Source of the DNA: Flavobacterium lacisediminis
GTDB taxonomy: Bacteria > Bacteroidota > Bacteroidia > Flavobacteriales > Flavobacteriaceae
Direction of reading: 5' to 3'
Assembly: GCF_025909975.1 (NCBI RefSeq)
Contig: NZ_JAPCIO010000005.1
Coordinates: 1 to 64,000, forward strand
Length of the DNA stretch: 64,000 bases
Below are positions 53,970 through 64,000 of the stretch, piece after piece. The position numbers and the translations under genes are program-made. Position 1 is the stretch's first letter, and each line of letters starts with the position of its first letter. The notes under the pieces were generated by a model. It was given only the letters and a program-made list of their open reading frames with translations, did not search any database and was not told the DNA's origin.

Positions 53970-53989
53970 ATTCCGAAGGAATCTTTTTT
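53970..53989 (+). terminator. Hairpin plus T6 before the 53990 start codon
   Basis: ATTCC-GAA-GGAAT, then C and six T. It may end the LysM-OsmC operon, or be a remnant of the TGTCATTCCGAAGGAATC dispersed sequence common in this group. The T run touches the next ATG. Confidence 0.45.
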
Positions 53990-54748
53990 ATGAAGTTATT
54001 TTCAATAATCTTATTATTTGCTTTTAATTCAATTCAGTCTCAAAATTTTGAAGGTGAACTGATCTATTCTGCAAAGATGGATGGTTATGTAATCTATAAA
54101 TCGGATACATTGAAATTTAAAGATTTAAAAGATAAAATGATTAAAAAAGGGGAGTATTTTGATTCTCTCAATATTAAGATTAATGATTTGGGTTATGTCA
54201 AAAAAATTAACAATGGTAAAAATGAAACTGTAATTTTAAATTTCAATGAAAAAAAGAAATACATAATTACGGAAAAAGAACTTACTGTTGATGACTTGAA
54301 TTTTAGAAATATTTACAATAGACAATTAGGTGCAGATTATAGTCATAATGAAATCATTGAGTTGAAGCAAAATGATACAATCATAAAATTCAACAATGCT
54401 GAAATTAAAGCCAATAGGATAACTGTTAAGAAAAAATACTCAAAAGAAATCTATTTAATTTCTCATGATTTTTTAAAACTTCCTGTAAAAAGAAATATTT
54501 TGATTAGTGAAGATAATCAGATTTATGATAAAGAAGTAGAAAATTTGATAGGTTCTAATTTAATTTTAAAATATACAATGACAACAACTTTGTCAGGCTA
54601 TATGATTGTTGATATTGAACTATCAAAAATTGAACAAAAGGAAATTCCGATATCTAATTTCGAAATTCCCAAACATATTGAAGATAAAGAGTTGAAAAAA
54701 ATTAACAAAGATTCTGAAAGATTCAAGTTTTATAAAATAATCAATTAG
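53990..54748 (+). CDS. Exported hypothetical protein
   Basis: 252 aa; signal peptide ends NSIQSQ. Body NFEGELIYSAKM, EYFDSLNIKINDLG, KKKYIITEKELTVDDLNFR and, near the end, ILKYTMTTTLSGYMIVDIEL. The opening and layout recall GLPGLI/DUF4412-like periplasmic proteins, but I do not recognise the family. AT-rich compared with its neighbours pyrG and guaA. Confidence 0.72.
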   Translation: MKLFSIILLFAFNSIQSQNFEGELIYSAKMDGYVIYKSDTLKFKDLKDKMIKKGEYFDSLNIKINDLGYVKKINNGKNETVILNFNEKKKYIITEKELTVDDLNFRNIYNRQLGADYSHNEIIELKQNDTIIKFNNAEIKANRITVKKKYSKEIYLISHDFLKLPVKRNILISEDNQIYDKEVENLIGSNLILKYTMTTTLSGYMIVDIELSKIEQKEIPISNFEIPKHIEDKELKKINKDSERFKFYKIIN

Positions 54749-54788
54749 TCTTTCTTCTTTTTCTTTTTTTTCTATCCTCTCAAAAATA

Positions 54789-55019
54789 ATGACCAACCAA
54801 GAACTTCTCGTAAAACTCGCTCATACAAAAATGCCTTTTGGTAAATACGAAGGCTATTACTTAATCGACCTTCCAGAGTATTATGTGGTTTGGTATGCCA
54901 ATAAAGGTTTTCCTAAAGGACAATTAGGCGAACAATTAAAATTGGTCCACGAACTCAAGCTAAACGGCTTAGAAGAACTCGTTCGAAACATCCGCAGAAA
55001 CTTTCCAAAACAAAAATAA
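54789..55019 (+). CDS. DUF3820 family protein
   Basis: 76 aa. Core MPFGKYEGYYLIDLPEYYVV then WYANKGFPKGQLGEQLKLV matches DUF3820, small proteins linked with nuclease-like domains in other bacteria; sometimes called quorum-sensing-regulated virulence factor. Function unknown; cytoplasmic. Confidence 0.9.
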   Translation: MTNQELLVKLAHTKMPFGKYEGYYLIDLPEYYVVWYANKGFPKGQLGEQLKLVHELKLNGLEELVRNIRRNFPKQK

Positions 55020-55048
55020 ATTGTTTACAATTTAATTACAAAATTGAT

Positions 55049-55090
55049 ACATCGACTAATTGGCACATTGACTAATTAGTGTTATCTTTG
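55049..55090 (+). promoter_or_regulatory. pyrG promoter within a direct repeat
   Basis: TTG at 55060-55062, 20-base spacer, TATCTTTG at 55083-55090. A repeat ACATYGACTAATT occurs at 55049-55061 and 55065-55077, spaced 16 bases, and overlaps the -33 element. Confidence 0.65.
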
Positions 55091-55110
55091 CACGATTTTA
55101 TTACAGATAA

Positions 55111-56772
<1,662 letters not shown>

Positions 56773-56808
56773 ACTGTTCAATTAAGAACACTGAACACTA
56801 ATAAGTAG

Positions 56809-58701
56809 ATGGAAGAAAAAAAATTAGACCTTAATTCGATTATCGGATTTGTATTGATTTCTGGAATTTTGATTTGGATGTTATATTCAAATGCTCCAAC
56901 ACCAGAAGAACAAAAGGAAAAAGAGAAAAAAGAGCAATTAGACAAACAAGCTAAAGAAGTTAAAACGGTAACTTCAACGGTTGCTGCAGCGCCAGTAGCA
57001 GATTCTACTAAAAATGCTGCAGCGCAAGCACAATTAGGTTCGTTTGGATATTCTGCAACACTTCCATCAGCTACAGATGCTGTTACTGAAATCAAAAATG
57101 AAGTTTTATCACTTAAAATTTCTAATAAAGGAGGTTATATTACAGAAGCAACTGTTTTAGGATTTGATCAATTTGAGAAAAATTCGAAAAAAGCGGTTCA
57201 AATCATTAAAGATAAAAACGCTTCTTTAGACATTGCTTTAAATACAACTGATAACAGAACGTTGCATACAAAAGACATGTATTTTGAGCCTAAGTTAACT
57301 ACTGAAGGTAAAAATCAAGTTTTAACGTTGCAATTAAAAGCAGGTCCAGATCAATTTTTAGAATATCGTTATGTATTAAAACCTAATGAATACATGTTAG
57401 ATTTTGCTATCCGTTCTCAAGGGTTAGAAAAAGTAGTGAATACTTCAAAACCATTAGATTTAGAATGGCAATTAAAATCATACAGAAACGAGAACAGTGT
57501 TTCTTACGAAAACCGTTATACTGAGCTAGTATTTGAATATGAAGACGGAAAAGATGATTATTTAAATGCAGCAAAAGATTCTGAAGATGAAGCAAATGAT
57601 GTTTCTTACATTGCTTTCAAACAGCATTTATTTACTTCAATTTTATTAACGGATACTAAATTCAAAACAGCTAAGTTCAAATCTGATAATTTAGTTGATG
57701 ATGAAGAAATTGATACTGTTTTTACAAAAAATTTCACAGCTCAAGTTCCTTTAGAATTTAAAAATGGCGCTTTAAACTATAATATGAATTGGTATTATGG
57801 TCCAGCGAAATATGAAATTTTAAATGATTATGATAGAAATCTTGACGAAATCATGCCATTAGGTTGGGGAATTTTCGGATGGATTAACCGTTATATTTTT
57901 ATTCCAGTTTTCGGATTTATTTCAGCATTAGGAGTAGGATACGGAATTGCGATTGTATTGTTTACGATTTTAGTTCGTATTGTAATGTCGCCAGTAACAT
58001 ACAAGTCTTATTTGTCACAAGCAAAAATGAAGGTTTTACGTCCTGAAATTACAGAATTGAATGAAAAATTCAAGGACAATCCAATGAAGAAACAACAAGA
58101 AACTATGAAGTTGTATTCTAAAGCCGGTGTAAATCCTATGGCAGGATGTTTACCAGCCTTGATGCAAATGCCTATTTTCTATGCGTTGTTTCAGTTCTTC
58201 CCATCGATGTTCGATTTAAGACAAAAATCGTTCTTATGGGCTGATGATTTATCTTCATTTGATGCGATTTACTATTTTCCAAATGGTTTTAGTATTCCTT
58301 TTTATGGAAATCACGTGAGTTTATTCCCAATTTTAGCTTCTATTGCTATTTTCTTCTATATGAAAATGACAACTGGAGACCAAGCAATGAGCACGCCACC
58401 ACAAGAAGGTATGCCAGATATGGGTAAAATCATGAAAATTATGATTTACATTTCTCCTGTTATGATGTTATTCTTCTTTAACAATTATGCATCTGGATTG
58501 AGTTTGTATTACTTCATCTCTAACTTAATTACTATCGGAATTATGTTGGTTATTAAGAATTACATCGTGAAAGAAGATAAAATTCACGCTCAAATTCAAG
58601 AGAATAAAACAAAAGAGAAAAAGGAAAGTAAATTCCAAAGAAAAATGCGCGAAATGATGGAGCAAGCAGAAGCTCAAAAAGCCGCACAAAAGAAAAAATA
58701 A
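56809..58701 (+). CDS. yidC: Membrane protein insertase YidC
   Basis: 630 aa, Gram-negative form. N-terminal signal-anchor (about 10-27), a large periplasmic beta-domain (about 80-350), then the five conserved helices including VGYGIAIVLFTILVRIVMSP, GCLPALMQMPIFYALFQFFP and the ASGLSLYYFISNL region. The Lys/Glu-rich tail is cytoplasmic. It inserts inner membrane proteins with or without Sec. It follows pyrG in the same direction and may share its transcript. Confidence 0.97.
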   Translation: MEEKKLDLNSIIGFVLISGILIWMLYSNAPTPEEQKEKEKKEQLDKQAKEVKTVTSTVAAAPVADSTKNAAAQAQLGSFGYSATLPSATDAVTEIKNEVLSLKISNKGGYITEATVLGFDQFEKNSKKAVQIIKDKNASLDIALNTTDNRTLHTKDMYFEPKLTTEGKNQVLTLQLKAGPDQFLEYRYVLKPNEYMLDFAIRSQGLEKVVNTSKPLDLEWQLKSYRNENSVSYENRYTELVFEYEDGKDDYLNAAKDSEDEANDVSYIAFKQHLFTSILLTDTKFKTAKFKSDNLVDDEEIDTVFTKNFTAQVPLEFKNGALNYNMNWYYGPAKYEILNDYDRNLDEIMPLGWGIFGWINRYIFIPVFGFISALGVGYGIAIVLFTILVRIVMSPVTYKSYLSQAKMKVLRPEITELNEKFKDNPMKKQQETMKLYSKAGVNPMAGCLPALMQMPIFYALFQFFPSMFDLRQKSFLWADDLSSFDAIYYFPNGFSIPFYGNHVSLFPILASIAIFFYMKMTTGDQAMSTPPQEGMPDMGKIMKIMIYISPVMMLFFFNNYASGLSLYYFISNLITIGIMLVIKNYIVKEDKIHAQIQENKTKEKKESKFQRKMREMMEQAEAQKAAQKKK

Positions 58702-58715
58702 GTTTATCTTAATAC

Positions 58716-58750
58716 AAACCCTGTCTGCAAACGACAGGGTTTCTTTTTTA
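58716..58750 (+). terminator. Terminator of yidC
   Basis: AAACCCTGTC, loop TGCAAAC, GACAGGGTTT then CTTTTTT. Only 9 bases separate it from the proC start. Confidence 0.88.
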
Positions 58751-58758
58751 TAATAGTA

Positions 58759-59559
58759 ATGAAAATAGCGATTATCGGATTTGGTAATATGGGGCAAACC
58801 TATGCCAACAGTTTTATGAGCTCTGGATTTGTAGGAGCTTCAGATATTTTAATTTTAAACAAAGTAGTAGTTGAAGAAAAGTATTCCTTCGGAATCGATT
58901 CTGCAAATTTTTACACTCAACCTAATCCCAATATTTTCGAATCCGATATTTTGATTTTAGCTGTGAAACCACAAGATTTCAAACAATTGGCTTCTGAAAT
59001 AAAAGCTTTCTTAAATACAGAACATGTTATTTTATCAGTAATGGCTGGGATTTCAATTGAAGCTATGCAAAAGGAATTGGGTGTTTCTAAAATTGTACGA
59101 TCAATGCCAAACATACCAACACAAATAGGTGAGGGAATGACCGTTTTTTGTGCTTCAAACGCAGTAGATAGAAAAGAACTTTTTATCGTTCAGAATTTAA
59201 TCAACACTACAGGAAAATCCATTTATATTGAAAAAGAAGAAATGCTAAATGCGGCTACAGCGGTTTCAGGTAGTGGACCAGCTTATGTGTTTTATTTTAT
59301 GCAGGCTATGATTGAATCGGCAATTAGATTAGGTTTTTCACCATCTGAAGCAGAGTTCTTGGTGAGTCAAACATTTTCTGGTTCTGTTCAATTACAAAAT
59401 AGAAGTAAATTATCAAACGATGCTTGGATTCAACGAGTTGCTTCAAAAGGAGGAACAACCGAAGCGGCTTTGTTAGTATATAATAAAAATAAGCTTCAAG
59501 AAATTGTGATAGAAGGAATAGAAGCTGCAAATTCAAGAGCAATAGAATTAGGTTCATAA
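58759..59559 (+). CDS. proC: Pyrroline-5-carboxylate reductase
   Basis: 266 aa. Rossmann motif IIGFGNMGQTYANSF; VVRSMPNIPTQIGEGMTV-type region seen as IVRSMPNIPTQIGEG; dimer domain with AVSGSGPAYVFYFMQAM and the SKGGTTEAALLV signature. Reduces P5C to proline with NAD(P)H in the cytoplasm. Normal length. Together with RocD it links ornithine to proline. Confidence 0.97.
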   Translation: MKIAIIGFGNMGQTYANSFMSSGFVGASDILILNKVVVEEKYSFGIDSANFYTQPNPNIFESDILILAVKPQDFKQLASEIKAFLNTEHVILSVMAGISIEAMQKELGVSKIVRSMPNIPTQIGEGMTVFCASNAVDRKELFIVQNLINTTGKSIYIEKEEMLNAATAVSGSGPAYVFYFMQAMIESAIRLGFSPSEAEFLVSQTFSGSVQLQNRSKLSNDAWIQRVASKGGTTEAALLVYNKNKLQEIVIEGIEAANSRAIELGS

Positions 59560-59589
59560 AAAAACGCTTTCCATTGGAAAGCGTTTTTT
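59557..59589 (+). terminator. Terminator of proC (bidirectional)
   Basis: AAAAACGCTTTCCA / TGGAAAGCGTTTTT with T and A runs; also suits the minus-strand fasciclin gene. Confidence 0.9.
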
Positions 59590-59619
59590 ATTCATAGCAA
59601 TTTTATTTATAGAAACGAA

Positions 59620-60564
59620 TTAGTCTAAGTTTGGTAGAATTACGTTGTCAATCACATGTATTACGCCATTAGTTGCTTGTACATCTACTGCTACAATATT
59701 AGTTTGTCTTGAAGCTTCATCAGTAATTGTAGTTCCAGAAATTGTAAATGTTCCAGACTCAAATGTAGTAATAGGTCCAGTAGGAATACCACTTGACAAT
59801 ACATTAGCACCAGCCACAACATGATAGCTTAATACTGCTGTTAATTGAGAGCTTGTCAAACTAGCAATTGTACCTGGATTTTGTGATTCGAAAGTAGTGA
59901 AAGCTGCATTTGATGGCGCAAAAACTGTAAAAGGCGAGCTAGAAGTTCCAGATAAAATTCCAACGAAATCTGGTTGACCTTCAGCAGTTAAAGCTCCCAC
60001 TAAGGTAGAAAAGTTTGGATTAGCGGTAGCATGAGTTACGATTGTAGGTAAACCTATAACAGCATCTACAACGTGAACTACACCATTTGAAGCCATTACG
60101 TCCGCAGCAATTACGTTTGCAACTCCATTTAAGCGTACTCCAGAAGCAGTGTTAACAAACATACTTAATGTGTTTGTAGAAGAAGCACTACCTTTGGCAA
60201 GAGTTTTAATATATCCCGTTGATAAGTCGGTAGATAAGTTTTCTCCTATTACCATATGATTTAAAAGTACTTGTCTTAAAACATTCACAGGAACATCTTC
60301 TAGTGTTTCAAAGTTGTTGTCGTTTAAAAATTGTACAAAAGCTTCATTTGTTGGGGCAAAAACGGTAAATGAACCATTTCTATCTAAAGATAAGTCTGCT
60401 CTTTCTAGAGCATCAACTAAAATTGATAGATTTGCATTTTTTGATGCGACTGCAGCAATAGTGTTGTTGTTTGAACTGTTTCCATCATCTTCAGAACATG
60501 AAAACATAATAGTAGAAGTTGCTACTATTAAAGTTAATTTGATTAATTTTGCAAAGTTTTTCAT
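59620..60564 (-). CDS. Fasciclin (FAS1) domain lipoprotein
   Basis: 314 aa; lipoprotein signal VATSTIMFSC (Cys23). Two FAS1 domains, about 42-175 and 180-314, each with the H1 and H2 boxes (SFTVFAPTNEAFVQFL ... NGVVHVVDAV; PFTVFAPSNAAFTTF ... NGVIHVIDNVILP). FAS1 domains mediate adhesion. The promoter shares a TTAAACAAA motif with msrA-folE. Confidence 0.93.
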   Translation of the reverse strand: MKNFAKLIKLTLIVATSTIMFSCSEDDGNSSNNNTIAAVASKNANLSILVDALERADLSLDRNGSFTVFAPTNEAFVQFLNDNNFETLEDVPVNVLRQVLLNHMVIGENLSTDLSTGYIKTLAKGSASSTNTLSMFVNTASGVRLNGVANVIAADVMASNGVVHVVDAVIGLPTIVTHATANPNFSTLVGALTAEGQPDFVGILSGTSSSPFTVFAPSNAAFTTFESQNPGTIASLTSSQLTAVLSYHVVAGANVLSSGIPTGPITTFESGTFTISGTTITDEASRQTNIVAVDVQATNGVIHVIDNVILPNLD

Positions 60565-60577
60565 AGTACATTTATTT

Positions 60578-60611
60578 TTTGTTTAACCAAAATTATAAAA
60601 GATTAAACAAA
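60578..60611 (-). promoter_or_regulatory. Fasciclin promoter with inverted TTTGTTTAA/TTAAACAAA sites
   Basis: TTTGTTTAA (60578-60586) and its perfect inverse TTAAACAAA (60603-60611) are 16 bases apart and enclose the minus-strand -7 box TAATTTTG (60588-60595). Read on the minus strand the -7 box is followed by GTTAAACAAAA, as in the msrA promoter (12549-12565). Confidence 0.6.
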
Positions 60612-60651
60612 TAAAAAACTATTGGATAGCGTTATGTAGTAAATTTAACTA

Positions 60652-60674
60652 ACATTTATTTTTTGTTTAATCAA
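60652..60674. repeat. Second copy of the fasciclin operator region
   Basis: ACATTTATTTTTTGTTTAAT and CAA match 60568-60590 in 22 of 23 bases, 84 bases apart, inside the 186-base intergenic region between the divergent fasciclin and MORN genes. Confidence 0.75.
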
Positions 60675-60750
60675 TTTTGGTCTAATATTTGATTTTTTTC
60701 AATGTTTATAATGCGATTACAACTTAATAAATCAAACAATATTTAAAAAA

Positions 60751-61515
60751 ATGAAAAAAATAATTTTTCTGTTTTTACTTTTTAGTGCTTTTATTAGCAA
60801 TGCTCAGGATAAAATCAATCAATTAGACGATAAAGGGAATCGTCATGGATTATGGAGAGGAACACATAAAGAATCGAATCGAATTCGTTATGAAGGTACT
60901 TTTGAACATGGAAAAGAAAAAGGTATATTCAAATATTTTGATGATACAAAAGCAGGAACAGTTATTGCAACAAGAGATTTTTCAAAAGGAGATGGTTCTT
61001 GTTATGCTGTTTTTTATGATCAAAAAGGAAATAAAGTAAGTGAAGGAAAATTAGTTAATAAACTTCCAGAGGGCGAATGGAAATATTATCATTTTGAATC
61101 CAAACAACTAATGTCTCACGAATTCTATAAAGATGGAAAGTTAGAAGGAGTTAGAAAAGTTTTTTATAAAGATGGAACTGTAGCTGAAGAAACCAACTAT
61201 AAAGCAGGAATAAAGGTAGGAAATTCTAAAACCTATTCAGAAAAAGGAAAGTTAATAGATTCTCATATATATAAAAATGGGCAATATGATGGGGTAGCAT
61301 CTTATTATGATGGGTTAGGAAATAAAATGTATGAAGGTAATTATGTTAACGGAAAACGTGTTGGTAAATGGAAGTTTTTCGAGAAAAATAAAGTTATTAA
61401 AGAAGTTAAAGCAGCTAAATTTGGTCAAGAATTAATTAAATACGAGCAAAGAAATGCTAAAGAAGCATCTAAAACGCTTGAACAATTAAAAGAAGAAAAA
61501 GGAGGACAGGAATAA
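60751..61515 (+). CDS. MORN-repeat (YwqK-like) exported protein
   Basis: 254 aa; signal peptide ends AFISNAQ. Six to eight MORN_2 repeats (YEGTFEHGKEKGIFKYF, NKLPEGEWKYYHFESKQL, YKDGKLEGVRKVFYKDG, YVNGKRVGKWKFFEKNK). Often labelled 'toxin-antitoxin YwqK antitoxin' without support. Its stop is immediately followed by the mnmA ATG (TAAATG), so the genes are coupled. Function unknown; periplasmic. Confidence 0.85.
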   Translation: MKKIIFLFLLFSAFISNAQDKINQLDDKGNRHGLWRGTHKESNRIRYEGTFEHGKEKGIFKYFDDTKAGTVIATRDFSKGDGSCYAVFYDQKGNKVSEGKLVNKLPEGEWKYYHFESKQLMSHEFYKDGKLEGVRKVFYKDGTVAEETNYKAGIKVGNSKTYSEKGKLIDSHIYKNGQYDGVASYYDGLGNKMYEGNYVNGKRVGKWKFFEKNKVIKEVKAAKFGQELIKYEQRNAKEASKTLEQLKEEKGGQE

Positions 61516-62703
61516 ATGAAAAGAGTAGTAGTAGGACTTTCTGGAGGAGTAGACTCAAGTGTTGCCGCTTATTTGTTAAAAGAACAGGGATACGAAGTTA
61601 TTGGGCTATTCATGAAGAATTGGCACGATGATTCGGTTACTATTTCAAATGAATGTCCATGGTTAGAAGATAGTAATGATGCTTTACTAGTTGCTGAAAA
61701 ATTAGGAATTCCTTTTCAAACGGTTGATTTATCCGAACAGTACAAAGAGAAAATCGTTGATTATATGTTTAACGAATACGAAAAAGGAAGAACTCCAAAT
61801 CCTGACGTATTGTGTAACCGTGAAATCAAGTTCGACGTTTTTATGAAAATTGCTCTGTCTCTAGGAGCAGACTACGTAGCAACAGGCCATTATTGCCGTA
61901 AAGGAACTATTGAAAAAGACGGAAAAGAAGTTTTTCAATTATTAGCGGGTAAAGATGGAAATAAAGACCAATCTTATTTTCTTTGTCAGTTATCACAAGA
62001 ACAACTTTCAAAAGCGTTATTTCCTATTGGTGAATTGACCAAACCTGAAGTTCGTGAAATAGCATCGAAATTGGATTTAATTACAGCCGAAAAGAAAGAT
62101 TCTCAAGGACTTTGTTTTATAGGAAAAGTGCGCTTGCCTGAATTTTTACAACAAAAATTACAACCAAAAGAAGGAATAATTATTGATATTCCGGCAGAAG
62201 CAGCAATATACCATCAAGAAAAACCACAATTCAATTCAGAAGAAGAAGCTTTTGCTTTTGAAGCTAAACGAATTGATTATTTGAAAGTACCAGGTAAGGT
62301 AATGGGTAAGCATCAAGGAGCTCATTATTTTACAAAAGGGCAACGCAAAGGTTTAAATGTTGGAGGAACAAAAGAGCCTTTATTTATTATTGAAACCGAT
62401 GTAGAAAAGAATATTGTATACACAGGGCAAGGAAACCAACATCCAGGTTTGTTTAAAAAAGCATTATTTATTGCAAACGATGAAGTACACTGGATAAGAG
62501 AAGATTTAGCTTTAAAAGAGGGTCAGGAAATGGAGGTTATGGCAAGAATTCGTTATCGCCAGCCTCTTCAAAAAGCGACTTTATATCAATTTAAAGATGG
62601 TATGTATGTGGTGTTTGAAAATCCACAATCTGCTATTACTGAAGGACAATTTGTTGCTTGGCATCTTAATGATGAAATTTTAGGAAGTGGTGTTATTGCT
62701 TAA
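61516..62703 (+). CDS. mnmA: tRNA-specific 2-thiouridylase
   Basis: 395 aa. PP-loop [15 protein letters not shown] at residues 7-21; catalytic Cys in [12 protein letters not shown] and second Cys in [10 protein letters not shown]-terminal beta-barrel with [17 protein letters not shown]. It thiolates U34 of tRNA-Lys/Glu/Gln. It carries an insertion around residues 235-260 ([15 protein letters not shown]) seen in Bacteroidota. Coupled to the preceding MORN gene. Confidence 0.96.
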   Translation: MKRVVVGLSGGVDSSVAAYLLKEQGYEVIGLFMKNWHDDSVTISNECPWLEDSNDALLVAEKLGIPFQTVDLSEQYKEKIVDYMFNEYEKGRTPNPDVLCNREIKFDVFMKIALSLGADYVATGHYCRKGTIEKDGKEVFQLLAGKDGNKDQSYFLCQLSQEQLSKALFPIGELTKPEVREIASKLDLITAEKKDSQGLCFIGKVRLPEFLQQKLQPKEGIIIDIPAEAAIYHQEKPQFNSEEEAFAFEAKRIDYLKVPGKVMGKHQGAHYFTKGQRKGLNVGGTKEPLFIIETDVEKNIVYTGQGNQHPGLFKKALFIANDEVHWIREDLALKEGQEMEVMARIRYRQPLQKATLYQFKDGMYVVFENPQSAITEGQFVAWHLNDEILGSGVIA

Positions 62704-62710
62704 AAAACAA

Positions 62711-62743
62711 TTGTAGTTTCTTCAATAAAAATCATTAAATTTG
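62711..62743 (+). promoter_or_regulatory. Promoter for the subtilase gene
   Basis: TTG at 62711-62713, 22-base spacer, TAAATTTG at 62736-62743; 20 bases before the ATG. Confidence 0.5.
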
Positions 62744-62763
62744 ATTTTGTAAACCCAAAGCAT

Positions 62764-64000
62764 ATGAAGAAACTACTACTTTTTACATTATTGATTTTCA
62801 ATTTAAGTTTTTCTCAAGAAGACGCTTGGGTGTATTTTAATGATAAACCTGATGCCGCTTATTATTTAGCGAATCCTTTACAAATGTTATCTCAAAGAGC
62901 ATTAGACAGAAGAACTGCTCAAGGTATTGCATTAGATAATACGGATGTTCCCATTGCTCAAACGTATATAGACCAAGTTACTGCTTCAACTGGAATTACA
63001 GTTATGGCTAAATCGAAATGGCTAAATGCACTTCATGTTAGAGGAACACAAGCTAATATTCAATTATTATCTGGTTTATTGTTTGTTAGTCATATTCAGT
63101 TTGCTAATGCTAGTTTGAATTCAAGGTCTTCAAATGAAATTCAAAAAGTTACTGAGATGAAATCGGTTAACAAACAATTAGAAGTTTTAGTTAATTTCAA
63201 TTATGGTGGTTCTTCCAATCAAATTCAAATGTTAAACGGACATTTGTTGCACCAACAGAATTATACAGGTCAAGGTAAAATGGTTGCTATTATGGATGCT
63301 GGTTTTCCTGGGGTAAATACCGCAAGTCCTTTTCAAAGATTACGAGATAATAACTTAATTTTAGGAGGTTATAATTTTCCTGATAGAAATACTTCAATTT
63401 ATACAAGAAATTCTCATGGAACTTCGGTTTTGTCTTGTATGGCGGGTTTTGTTGACAATCAATTAGTAGGTACTGCGCCTGATGCTCAATATTATCTATT
63501 CATTACTGAAGATGTAAATTCAGAAAATCCTGTTGAAGAATCTTATTGGGTAGAAGCTGCTGAAATGGCAGATAGTTTAGGAGTTGATGTAATTAATACT
63601 TCATTAGGTTATTTTGAATACGATAATCCAAATTATACCTATTCGTATTCAGATATGAACGGTATTAAAACATTTGCTGCAAGAGGTGCTGACAAAGCTT
63701 TTTCAAAAGGAATGATTTGCGTTACAAGCGCTGGGAATTCAGGAAATTCAGCAAATCCAAATATAGCAACACCAGCTGATGCAATTACAACATTAACGGT
63801 TGGTGCTGTAGATGCAACTGAAAATTATGTTTCTTTTAGTTCTATTGGACCATCATTTGATGGAAGAGTTAAACCCGATGTTTGCGCAAAAGGTGCTGGT
63901 TCAACCGTTAGTAATTCTTCAGGAAGTATAACAACTGCTAATGGAACTTCTTTTTCTAGTCCTATTTTAGCCGGAATGGTAACTACTTTTTGGTCAGCTG
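62764..64000 (+). CDS. S8 family serine peptidase (subtilase), 3' truncated by window
   Basis: Open from the ATG at 62764 to the window end, 412 residues seen. Signal peptide MKKLLLFTLLIFNLSFSQ; a propeptide-like region to about 165; then the subtilase triad Asp178 (IMDAGFPG), His218 (NSHGTSV) and Ser396 (GTSFSSP), with oxyanion Asn325 in TSAGNSG. An exported protease. A T9SS C-terminal sorting domain is expected from the family but lies outside the window. Confidence 0.92.
   Translation, partial: MKKLLLFTLLIFNLSFSQEDAWVYFNDKPDAAYYLANPLQMLSQRALDRRTAQGIALDNTDVPIAQTYIDQVTASTGITVMAKSKWLNALHVRGTQANIQLLSGLLFVSHIQFANASLNSRSSNEIQKVTEMKSVNKQLEVLVNFNYGGSSNQIQMLNGHLLHQQNYTGQGKMVAIMDAGFPGVNTASPFQRLRDNNLILGGYNFPDRNTSIYTRNSHGTSVLSCMAGFVDNQLVGTAPDAQYYLFITEDVNSENPVEESYWVEAAEMADSLGVDVINTSLGYFEYDNPNYTYSYSDMNGIKTFAARGADKAFSKGMICVTSAGNSGNSANPNIATPADAITTLTVGAVDATENYVSFSSIGPSFDGRVKPDVCAKGAGSTVSNSSGSITTANGTSFSSPILAGMVTTFWSA

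Noticed and set aside
60751..61515. Toxin-antitoxin system (YwqK antitoxin)
   Set aside because: MORN repeats with a signal peptide and no toxin partner; the TA label is not supported.

Overview
The window looks like chromosome from a Flavobacterium or close relative (Flavobacteriaceae, Bacteroidota). The base composition is strongly AT-rich. Start codons lack Shine-Dalgarno sequences, and many genes have the Bacteroidota promoter -7 box TAnnTTTG, some with a TTG about 19-22 bases upstream. The first gene ends in a type IX secretion type B sorting domain. Many families are typical of flavobacteria (DUF6048/DUF6452 lipoprotein pair, TIGR02757, TIGR02117, the Bacteroidota form of PurM, ornithine aminotransferase with a Cys-rich insert). 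It is mostly core genome. I see no prophage, insertion sequence, CRISPR array or rRNA operon.

Layout. 1-10.8 kb: 3' end of a T9SS adhesin, an aminotransferase, an aspartyl protease-PDZ protein, DUF1573, valS, an LRR lipoprotein, an HTH/DUF2975 pair and a pentapeptide protein. 10.9-20.2 kb: tRNA-Ala(GGC), TIGR02757-lolD, msrA-folE, small membrane and lipoprotein genes, the serC-acetyltransferase-serA cluster, an acyl-CoA reductase and a ferredoxin. 20.3-32 kb: a surface protein, ychF, an outer membrane barrel, lipoproteins, parE-lipoprotein-parC (topoisomerase IV) and fhs. 32-37.2 kb, minus strand: terC, a six-gene murQ operon, ZIP transporter and methyltransferase. 37.3-39.6 kb: an RNA methyltransferase, then the most unusual stretch, two small minus-strand genes bounded by a GC-rich structured repeat that resembles an integron attC site. 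39.7-43.7 kb: the rlmD-DUF6452-DUF6048 operon, DUF1003 and DUF1697. 43.8-51.5 kb: rocD, three tandem double-OmpA proteins and a lipoprotein, then purM, a four-helix bundle gene and guaA. 51.6-64 kb: LysM/periplasmic-binding fusion, OsmC, pyrG, yidC, proC, fasciclin lipoprotein, MORN protein, mnmA and a subtilase cut by the window end.

How the genes work together. Translation and RNA modification (valS, tRNA-Ala, rlmD, an RlmL-type enzyme, mnmA, ychF), nucleotide and one-carbon supply (purM, guaA, pyrG, fhs, folE), serine synthesis (serC, serA) and ornithine-proline interconversion (rocD, proC) account for most known functions. The rest is largely cell-envelope biology: lipoproteins, OmpA proteins, LysM, lolD, yidC and murQ.

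The observations most worth following are: (1) the attC-like cassette boundary at 38.9-39.6 kb and its partial sister repeat after valS; (2) a shared TTAAACAAA promoter motif at msrA-folE and at the fasciclin gene, about 48 kb apart; (3) three OmpA-like proteins whose second OmpA domain has Cys-Cys where the peptidoglycan-binding Asp normally lies; and (4) several small genes and microrepeats in promoter regions.
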